DNA of 64,000 nucleotides from Blastomussa wellsi (Eukaryota; Cnidaria; Anthozoa; Scleractinia; Plerogyridae): NCBI GenBank assembly GCA_947652115.1, contig OX393571.1, positions 18,526,379 to 18,590,378 of the forward strand, read 5' to 3'. Shown piece by piece: positions 55,556 to 64,000 of this stretch (position 1 is its first letter; each line of letters starts with the position of its first letter). The notes under the pieces were generated by a model. It saw only the letters and a program-made list of their open reading frames with translations, ran no database searches and was not told where the DNA came from. The position numbers and the translations under genes were made by a program.

Positions 55556-55850
55556 TTAACTATTTGCGTTTTATGGAGCCTTTGGTTTAATGAAGGCTCA
55601 GTTATTGTCGCGGTTAAAAATGTTAGAGTAAATGATTGGTGGATTGTCCATTACACTTCGTCTTCTTCGTTACATATATAGAATGAGTGAGGATAGATTC
55701 CCAAGGTGAACTGGCATGGGAGAGATTGGGAAATATGATGGCAACATCACGTAATATATTTGCAATACACATAACATAAAAAGGCTGGAATGACTAAGAA
55801 AGGTGCGGAAGCTGAGCGATAAAGGCACGGCTAAGGTTTAAATTCATTTT
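55556..55850. other. Fragment duplicated from the lectin 2 neighbourhood
   Basis: CTTTAACTATTTGCGTTTTA and the following GGAGCC...GGTTTAATGAAGGCTCAG match the lectin 2 intron at about 51393-51440, and AAGAAAGGTGCGGAAGCTGA matches 53560-53580. It forms the far side of the rDNA insertion. Confidence 0.55.
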
Positions 55851-55865
55851 ATGCCATACACAATA

Positions 55866-56040
55866 GGCCATTTTCCTGTTCTCTTTTGCCTCCGTGAAAA
55901 CGAGTCTAAGTGCGAAACTATTCATATGAAAATGTGTTTTACCTGCATCTTCATTCTCATGCAAAACGAGCTCATTTCCATATGAATAGTTTCGCACTTA
56001 GACTCGTTTTGAAACAGAGGGAGCAGGGAACTCGGAAATG
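55866..56040. mobile_element. MITE with GGCCATTTTCCTGTTC ends, copy 3
   Basis: Near-perfect hairpin: arms GAGTCTAAGTGCGAAACTAT and TCATATG, ends GGCCATTTTCC and AACTCGGAAATGG. The best-preserved copy of the family at 32541 and 59385. Confidence 0.75.
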
Positions 56041-57903
56041 GTCTATTGAGTAGGTGATAAAATTGTCTTCGCGGAAAGAAAGCTATAATCAATTCTTTAT
56101 TTATTAAGTTTAACTCATTACCTTCACGACGCGTTTTGCTCTTTGCGCATGCATTTCTTTTACGCTGATCGTTACGCCTCAGTCGGTGTGCCTGACATCG
56201 TTGGTCCAGGAGGGTGCTAATGGGGTTACCTAGTTATCAGCTAGCTACTAATTTTTCGGCCAATTGTCAGTTAACTACTACTTTTTGGCCAATTGTAAAT
56301 TAACTACTTTAATTTCCTTACAGCGAAAAATATTGCATCATAACCCGAATTTTCTTTACTTCAGCATGTCAATCAGTTTTGGTGGTCGGACTTTACTAAC
56401 ACGCCATGTACCCATCGCGGAGATCGAGGTTCCCTCGTACCCAGGGTCGGTCGGGAAAAGAGCGACCCTGGAAAGATCCGATTTGAAGCCGGAAAATACC
56501 GGACTTTCGGTTGAAATGCGGGTGCCTACTTTTCAAAACCTTGACCCAACGAACATGGTATTTTACTTCCGGCCATTTTAATTGTCTTCAAAACCAATCA
56601 AAATCGATCCTGTAACGGAACTTTTGAGAGTTACTCGTTTCGTCAAGCCTGCGCAGTAAGGAACGAAGACTCGAGGTACGAGATTGAGATCAAGGTAAAC
56701 ACTCTTTCGTGCATGCCCAGTACGATGTCACTGGGTCACGCAGCGGGAATAATTCAGTAAATATGTCACTGGGTCACGCAATAGCTTCGAAATAGCTTCG
56801 CTGAAGGAAAACACTTTGTTTTATCAGCAACTGGCCTGTGAACAGGCACCGGGGTGGGTCGGGGTGGGTAGGGGACGGTGGAGCCTGTCGACAAAGGGTT
56901 CAAGCCGCCATTCCTCTCCGGCTGAATAATGTCTGGAATTTGATGCTCTCATCAATCTTTTGGCTTTCCTTGAAAAACACACTGAAAATTCCTCAATTAA
57001 TCTTCCAAAAACGAAGGCGGGCACTAATGGCGAATGCGACGAACATGAGTGCATGCCGTTTGGATATATTTTGTTTCCAGACAGGACGCGATAAATGCAA
57101 ATTTGGCAAACCCTTCTCGTTTTGGCACGTGCAAATTCCATCAAGTACGAAATATCAGGCTTGTTTGCATTTGAAATATAAAGAGTGTTGTTTCACTTCC
57201 TCAGAGATCCAGAGGCAGTAAGTAGCAGGCCACTGTTCCAATCAGTTTTCAGACCGGACACAAAGAATTTTTTGTCTGACCAATCGGCTTGTTTACTTGT
57301 GCGATGCATTAGTGGCCCAATTATCTGGTATCATTATCTGGCCCCAAAATAAAACACTCAGAAATTTGAAATCCAAGATTTATAAGGGTTGCTGGGCTAC
57401 AATTTTCTGAGCTAACGCATTGCACAGGTAAATTAACAAACCCTGTGAACGGTCTAAAGAAAAGATTCCCGATGTATCTTGACATATCTTTCTTTCTGAC
57501 ACCCGAAATGATGCCCCCTCCACACCCCAACGTTAAACAAAATGAATATCCTGCCGCCCATAAAACCCCTGCTTGAAAGATTTCACGCCATTTTATTACT
57601 TTACTATGCCGGGTACGTGTTATTATTTTTCAGAATACTTGGCGCATTATTATGTAAAAACGAAAATTTATGGGTTAAATTGAGTGCTTTATTGTATATA
57701 TTCTTTTTCATTTTGACGTTTAGGTGAATTTAAAGTACTAGGGGTTGAACGTATTTTATGCAATGAGTTAAGCGAATCAAATCAGATCAGATATAGTATT
57801 TACATTTAAATTAAGTTGAAACAACAATTTCAGTTTTGCAGTACTATGATTAATTCTTTATTTTTCACTCATTTCTTCCTGACAATCTATGTTATTTTGC
57901 TCT

Positions 57904-60900
57904 TTATTCCAGAGTCGGTGAATCGGACGTCGCTACAACAACTGCAAAACAAAATCATTCTATTTATTCAATTGATCGTAAATAGCATTTTACGTTGTTG
58001 CAAAATTTCATTAGTTAAATGATTTGCAAAACAAAACAGTATGTATGATGGAAATTTTAAAAAAAGCCATTTCCGGGACAATTGTTTGTCAAAATCCGAA
58101 ATATGTTTACATTTTACCTTATGCGACGTACGTAGCCCCGGTGGAGATCACAGAGAAAAAAATAGAACTTGAGTTAAGTTTAATCAAGTGTTATCAACAA
58201 TTCTTTTTTCCGCTCATTTCTTGCATGGCTAGTTAAATACATACATCCCTTATTTAACAAAGAAAGTCGATTTTAAACAGTTTATAAGTTGATGTGAACT
58301 GTTCACTATAAATTGACCCCAACTTATCAAATAAGGCCTACATGCAAAGATAAACACATTTGCACTGAGATAAAAAGAAAATGATATTCATTAAAATGGA
58401 TGTGTCTTTCGGCAAAAATTCGTAAGCGCGTTAGTTTCAACAAAATCCTAACAAACAATATATCAGAAGAAAGCTTAATAAATGTTGTTTACGATACAAA
58501 CGATTTTTCTTTTAGTGAAGCGACCGAGGTTTCTTCTATTGAATTTATAGGGTGTGTAGATTTGACCGATTGTCTTGAAACTTCGCCAAAACCTTCCAGG
58601 GATAATGACCAAAGAAATAGTGTCGGGAAACTCTGATAGTTAAAATATTTTTCCCGTGGCGTCCATTTACGCAGCACGTCTCGGGTATTCTACTCCAACT
58701 TTAGATGCGGATATCTAGACAACCAATCAGAATATCAAAAAAGCCTTACACAGTTTTGTTGATTGATGCCTTGTGAATTAACACTGTGCAGTCATTTTGC
58801 TCGTGCTGCGGCATCCGATACCCGATAAATTCAATAGAAGAAACCTCGGTAGTTTCACGTCTTGACGCCTCATGACACTTACTAAAAGGAAAAATCGCTA
58901 AAACTATATTTTCATCGTAAACTCCAATTATTAAGATTTCTTCTGATATATTGTTTGTTCAGATTTTATTGAAAGTAGCGCGACGACGAATTTTTCCCCG
59001 AAAACACCCGCGAAGGTGGGAAGTAACCTTAACTGGGACAAGCCAACATTAAAAGACTATTTCAAGCCAGCTGAGGAAGATTTTGAATGATATGGCTTTG
59101 ATCTCGTCTCAGTGTTAAATGGACACATGACCATTAGAATTTAAAGACAAAATCTATTTACAGTTACTTGTACAAAGATGTTGTATTAAGGCATACGTAC
59201 CATGCTCCCATCTTGATATCCCATCTTCAATCTTCTTATTTTTGAAGTCCGCAGTTACTGACTGCTTTCCCTGTTTAACCTTTACCTGATACACAACCAA
59301 AACATATTTTTAAAATTATTACTCCGTCTTTTGGACGCACAGAGTAGAGCAACTCCATTTTAGGTTTTACCAGTGTATTTGATAGGGCATTTCCGAGTTC
59401 TCTTTGGCCTCAGTGTCAATGCGAATCACGTGCGAAAATGTGTTTACTTGTATGCTCATTTTCATTTTAGTGCATTAAGCTCATTTTCTTATGAATGGAT
59501 TCGCACTTAGAATGTTTTGCTAGACACAGAGGCAAACGGCAACTCCGAAATAAGGCAGAAAATTATCACTGTACCTTGTTAAGAATCCAATCAACCGTCG
59601 TTAATGGTTCTATCCAAATCACCCTTATAGGACCCACATAAAGATCTTTGATGGTAGCTTTGATGACGAGTTGGTCTCTAAAGGTAAGGGAACAATCGAC
59701 AATCACTCGAGACAGGGCTCCAAAATTAAATTTAGTTTAATTAACATTTTAAGCATAAGTTGATCAAATAATCCCCTCGCTAGATAGCCTCACACGCAGA
59801 CGTACTTTGGGTTAGTAACTCGTGACGAAGCCCAAAAGAGGTCTGCACGGGAGGCTACTCACAAGACAGAAGCAAAGGAAAAACAATCACCTGCTGGAGA
59901 AATTTAGGCCCGGCTAAAACTTCGCATCAGTTGAACCTAATGTAAATAAGCAAAGACTACTGGTTTTTTTTGCTAATTTACCCTAGGTTCTACCTCTGTG
60001 AAGTTCGATTATTGACCATGCAGTACATATTCTTCTGGAATTTTGTACTTGTGGTCAGTTTCGTGGGCGTAACCAGGATTATTCAAGGGGGAGGGAGGAG
60101 GGGGGTCACACCATTGTGCTTACCAGTTTGTTTACTTAAAAATATCTCAAAGGGGGAGGGGGGGGGGGCTCACGGGCACCCCAGGACCTCCCTTGGCTAC
60201 GCCATTGACTTTTACAATTAACGATGATCCCTTCATTGATTTGCTCTTTTCACAGCATACACCTTGTTACATTTTATAATAAAGTGCCTGCCTATCAATG
60301 AGAGTACAAAGCACGGGGAGCCACAGACGAGTGCTCTCGCCATCGCTGATTTCCGTTTCGTAAACGGTCGGTCTTCACCTTGGGCTGATACCTTGCCGTG
60401 GTGGTGGAGCTTGTGTGTCTCAATGACCCAGAGAGCTGTGCCGGCGGGGACTTTGGTCCCTGGCAGGTCTAACCATGCCGGATTGGTCGAAGGGTAGAGG
60501 CCAGACGAAGAACAGCCCCTGGTCCTCCAGATTGGGGGTTGAGCAGTAGGCTAACCCCCTACTCTCATAAAACACCTATGGTTACAGAAACGTCTACAGA
60601 AATTCAAATCACTCAACCAGTCTTGGGCGAAAGAGGGGCAACCCCTAACGGGATTGAAATGACGCAGTGCAGCCAAACGCACACTGTGGACGCTGCAAGG
60701 CCGAACCGACCACTCACACCCAGGACTACCATTAAGATTGGGACATGGAATGTCAGAACCATGTTCGAGGCAGGAAAAGCTCAACAGATCGCAAATGAAA
60801 TGAGTAGATATAAAATCAGTCTACTTGGTATCAGCGAAACACGAAGAAAAACGAATGAGACCTTAATTAGTGCGTTTATTCAGGTCGAGATTTCAGAATG

Positions 60901-61647
60901 TGGCCGTTGGCCGTATTAACGAGGTTGCTGCATTAACGGGTTTTCTTATAAGAAAATGTATGGGTGGGACAAAAAAACATTGACCATAATAACGAGGTGA
61001 CCGTAAGGCGGAGTTCACTGTATTACAAAACAAATAAAAGAGCAATGAGCTTTTTTTTGTTCTGGTATAAAGTACTTTTAGGGAAGTTTAAGAACACTCA
61101 CAAGTAGGGAGAATGTAGGATAAAACATTTGCCTGTGGCTCTTGTTTCACCCTACACACCTTTTGTGTTCTTGGCTCTTCTTTGCGTTTTTATAATAGAA
61201 CAAAGCACCTAAGGCTCTCTTATTTGTTAATTAAAGCCCTAGTAAACTCTCTAAAAGGACGCTATATTCACTTTGCATATGATAGTAGAGAATCAATGTT
61301 GGAGTTAAGTATCTTGCAGAACAACAGAACAGTGGCTGGTGCCGGACAGCTCAAGACGGAGTTCAGCAAACTAACCACTGCGCTGCTGCCCTAATCAGGC
61401 TTTACCAAACCATGCATTTCATCCACAATCGCCCCAGACAATTAAATACCGGAGTTTCCTCCCTCCATCGCACCCTATACCTGGCTGAATGCAACAAGCA
61501 CATTTATATCATACCCTTCCGTTGTTGTTGTCAGGCTTGTTAAGACTCTTTCTGCAGTTTCTTGTTCTTTTCCTTCTATTTTTACAGTCAGTTGGGATAC
61601 ATGGCTCAAAGATTGGTCGGGGGTGTAAACTTTCACTGTATACTTTA
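57904..61647 (-). CDS. Gene 4: 3' part of a fourth PLA2-VWA-PLAT paralogue
   Basis: Four exons on the minus strand, 61647-61515, 59677-59575, 59285-59201 and 57941-57904, correspond to exons 12-15 of gene 3. They encode the second PLAT-like module (VKYTVKVYTP, YVGPIRVIWI, DWIL) and a tail ending SDSPTLE. All splice sites and frames are intact although the protein differs from gene 3 at many positions (for example around the loop EGKEQETAERV). No upstream exon is found up to 64000. Either the gene continues outside the window or this is a truncated duplicate. AATAAA on the minus strand at about 57862-57857. Confidence 0.7.
58398..59012. mobile_element. Inverted-repeat element (copy in segment B)
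   Basis: Counterpart of 31567-32179. Contains TTCTATTGAATTTAT in both orientations. A 78-codon frame inside has no homology I recognise. Confidence 0.6.
59385..59556. mobile_element. MITE with GGGCATTTCCGAGTTC ends, copy 2
   Basis: Unsplit counterpart of 32541-32860. Arms AATGCGAATCACG / GATTCGCACTT. Intron of gene 4. Confidence 0.7.
60064..60203. mobile_element. Short G-rich MITE with GGGCGTAA ends (segment B copy)
   Basis: Counterpart of 33363-33510 with longer G-runs (GGGGGAGGGGGGGGGG). Confidence 0.55.
60345..60845 (+). mobile_element. LINE 5' fragment (endonuclease N-terminus)
   Basis: A frame ends with IGTWNVRTMFEAGKAQQIAN then ISLLGISETR, the first motif of the apurinic-like endonuclease of non-LTR retrotransposons. 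The leader CCTTGCCGTGGTGGTGGAGC matches a 5' region I associate with such elements. It replaces about 55 bases present in segment A, so it arrived after the duplication. It is truncated at its 3' end. Confidence 0.75.
60885..61022. mobile_element. pogo/Tigger-like element remnant (A counterpart 33757-33815)
   Basis: GGCCGTATTAACGAGGTTGC and, reversed, CGAGGTGACCGTAAGGCGGA before TTCACTGTA resemble Tigger-type ends. Segment A keeps only the fused outer parts, lacking about 75 internal bases. Confidence 0.4.
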
Positions 61648-62536
61648 CTGTTGACATAAATAAAAACGATTAAGAAATTAGTACACAAAACGATAAGGTT
61701 CACACACTTCTCTTCCGCTTTCGGGAGAACACTTTTCTATAAGCAAAAACCATTTGTTTTGCAGTTTGACTGAGGCCATCCCAATAAAATGTTACGTTTC
61801 TCATCGTTCGCCCAAGCCATTTTTAGGAAAAGTAAAAGAAAAACTTCAGATTCACGTATATCTAAATCTCCATCATACATATCGGTGAATAATTCTTGAA
61901 ATGACAAGTTCTCGTCAACGAACTTCAGCCTAGGTAAGGCACAAGCCTGATGCCCTTTTTCAGCGCTATTTAAAAAAAGGTTTACGAACCATCGACCTTG
62001 GCAACCGATGGTGTGAGCTGTCGCGGCCGTTAGCTACGATACTCTTGAAATTAAAGAAAAATACTCAATCGTAAAAATGGAAGTCAACTTAGTCGAATCA
62101 GTGCAAGGGTTATTATAAGACTATGTCTCGCCATTTAATTGTCTTCTGGTAGTTGAAAATTGTAAAAGTAATGCAAAGTGGACTTGAAAATTCCATTTTC
62201 CAAGTATTATTATTAATTTCTTCATCTTGTCGCTGTTGTATTGCATTGTTACGATGTATTCCACTCCAAGTTCGAGCAGTAAGTGCAAAACTTGTACACT
62301 AAAATCTAATCATAGCACGATAACATTTTGTGTACTGTGTGAAGCATCTCACTAAATTATTTCTCTTAGTGACCCGACAATTAATTTCTCAAGCCTTTTA
62401 GAGAAAGTTAATGCAAAGCATCGATTATAAACCAATAATTTTGTTTTCAGCTAACGTAAAACACGCGTTTATGATGGATAACTCCGAATTCAATTTTCTC
62501 TGGTGGGGTCGGCTCGACAGCTGAAGTCTCAATAAT

Positions 62537-62699
62537 AGACTAATTCCGATATATTAAAATTATAACATGGCGCCGAGGCTTGGGGGACAAAAAAAAATAA
62601 ATTGTGTATTCATCCCTAAGCCTCGATGCAAAATCTTTTGTTTTATTCCCTCAAGCCACGGCGACATGTTAGAATATTAATATATCGTAACTGGTCTAT
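62537..62699. mobile_element. Palindromic MITE, AGACCAATTCCG family, copy 3
   Basis: Ends AGACTAATTCCGATATATTA and AACTGGTCTA; counterpart of 35301-35400 but with about 60 extra central bases. Confidence 0.6.
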
Positions 62700-62846
62700 C
62701 TTTAGTGCAGAATACACTAATGTGTAGTGGTTTTCTGCTAACCCACAAACCCTCTAACTCACTAAATCGCTAAAGCGCTATGGTGTAAATTTTAATAGCC
62801 AATTAATTATTTTTTAATATCAATTAATTGCCCTCACAAAAGGGGT

Positions 62847-63504
62847 AGGGGTTGTAGCGAATCTGACGGGGTGTATAAGGTAAAACTCGTGATAAATCTC
62901 GTGTTACTTCTGTTTCATATCAGAAAGGTATATATTTGCTTCGGAACACCCTCTGCTTTCCTCGTGGTAGTTTCTAGAAAAAAGCACGGTGCTCTTAACG
63001 CACGAGTGGCGGGTTAGTTTGCGTTACTGGTCCAATAGCTTGCGTTCCTCTTGGCCAGCGTCGGGAATGATTGACTGGAACGTCACGCGCCTTTTCTACC
63101 GATAAAATACAGTGTTGTTGGACGCATGTGCCCTAAGTCCGTTGCTGCGCCATTTGATAACTGATATTTGTGCTATCATCGTTTCCGAACTGATAAACGA
63201 ATTCAAATGCTTTTTGAAGTAAGTTTTGAAAACGTGTGTACTTAGGGCTAGCCTCCTATACAATCCCCTAATAAAGCCTGCGAAGGAGGCTAACTTAGGG
63301 CCTGATTACATGAGCCGGCTTGTTTCAGTTTTCCGAGATCTCGGCACGTCTGTTAAACGCAACAAAAATCATTTTCGCGCAACCGGTCATCGCAGACGTT
63401 CCAGCTCTGGTAAATATTTCACGGACTGTTCTTAATTAAATATGCAAAATCTTCCACCGGGATTTTCGGCGCAAATTTTTTAGCAACCAAGGAACGAATA
63501 TACC
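62847..63504. other. No gene recognised
   Basis: Beyond the end of the duplication. An inverted pair AGCCTCCT / AGGAGGCT lies near 63248-63295. A 69-codon frame at 63226 has no recognisable motif. Confidence 0.4.
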
Positions 63505-63916
63505 CAGACCTGCCAACTCTCACGGTTCTGCCCTGAGTCAAACGATTTTTTGTCATTTCTCACGGTCTCACGACAAGGCTCCCAATCTCACGGTATCAAG
63601 ACAAGGCTCCCAATCTCACGGCTTTTGGGGAAAGATTATTCTGAAATGAAATCAATTATCTTGTTGAATAAATATGGCAAATTAACGTGGAATGCTAGTG
63701 CCATAGAGGTATAAACTAATAAAGGAGAACACTGTTCTTACTATTTTGTACCGAACCACAGTTATTGTTGCTTATGCTTAGAACTTTATCTAGATGGAAA
63801 ACGGGTTTGTTTAATCTTGATCAGAAAAAAATTAGAATCTCACTACTTTTTATACAATCTCCCGATTTTTTTTCATGAGTCTCCAGATTTTCTTTTGTCA
63901 GGAGTTGGCAGGTCTG
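63505..63916. mobile_element. 412-bp element with CAGACCTGCCAACTC ends
   Basis: Ends CAGACCTGCCAACTCTC and GAGTTGGCAGGTCTG, flanked by TATACC on both sides (63499-63504, 63917-63922). Inside its left end CTCACGG recurs four to five times with ACAAGGCTCCCAATCTCACG repeated twice. Confidence 0.75.
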
Positions 63917-64000
63917 TATACCAGCTACACTGCGCTTTGAAAAGTCTTTCGAAAGATTTGTTTTTTGATTTGATCCGGCCCCTTTATTCGAAAAGACTTT

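Larger units (their letters stand above)
56925..62846. repeat. Segmental duplication, copy B
   Basis: Collinear with 27853-35531 (copy A). It lacks A's 30134-30948 element and has shorter poly-C tracts, but carries the LINE 5' fragment at 60345-60845. Homology ends near 62846, just before where gene 3's microexon would have its counterpart. Confidence 0.8.

Noticed and set aside
54930..55680. Long cysteine-, proline- and leucine-rich open frames on both strands.
   Set aside because: They result from translation of the GC-rich tandem repeat, open in several frames because of its periodicity.
58400..58636. 78-codon open frame in segment B.
   Set aside because: It lies inside an inverted-repeat element and is not open in segment A; probably not a gene.

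Overview
The window looks like nuclear DNA of an anthozoan cnidarian, most likely a stony coral. The genes are intron-rich, with short exons, GT-AG introns (one GC-AG) and AATAAA signals. Intergenic DNA is AT-rich and packed with short inverted-repeat elements, tRNA-derived SINEs, LINE and Penelope-like remnants. A truncated 18S rDNA piece reads like a cnidarian 18S and is joined to TTAGGG-type telomeric repeats. This placement is inference; no species can be named from sequence alone.

The main content is a cluster of paralogous genes for secreted multidomain proteins. I rebuilt their exons by splice sites and reading phase. Gene 1 (+, 5' end outside the window, stop at 7970), gene 2 (-, 21435 to 9176, 638 aa), gene 3 (-, 48466 to 29718, 635 aa) and gene 4 (-, only the last four exons seen, 61647 to 57904). 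The order is: signal peptide, short propeptide ending in Lys-Arg, a secreted phospholipase A2 domain (YGCWCG calcium loop, CCKVHD active site), a von Willebrand A-like domain with an altered MIDAS, then one (gene 1) or two (genes 2 and 3) PLAT/LH2-like beta-sandwich modules. All exon junctions are in phase in every copy.

Two short genes for secreted C-type lectins (+, 24315-25601 and 51324-52992) lie head to head with genes 2 and 3. The locus is therefore a repeated unit of [PLA2-VWA-PLAT gene, minus] plus [lectin gene, plus]: unit 1 at about 9.2-26 kb, unit 2 at 29.7-53 kb, and a third beginning at 57.9 kb. Genes 1 and 2 converge tail to tail. A broken lectin copy follows lectin 1. The 3' part of gene 3 and its downstream flank (27.85-35.53 kb) are duplicated at 56.93-62.85 kb, where the exons of gene 4 lie.

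Between lectin 2 and gene 4 lies an inserted rDNA island (53.6-55.6 kb, minus): intergenic-spacer-like tandem repeats, 5' ETS-like DNA, and the first 241 nt of 18S ending directly in (TTAGGG)n. Inside an intron of gene 2 lies a 1.54-kb inverted-repeat transposon carrying a broken RecQ-like helicase reading frame. Functionally, the genes suggest co-deployed secreted lipid-hydrolysing and carbohydrate-binding proteins (defence, digestion or venom); that role is inferred from domains and arrangement only.
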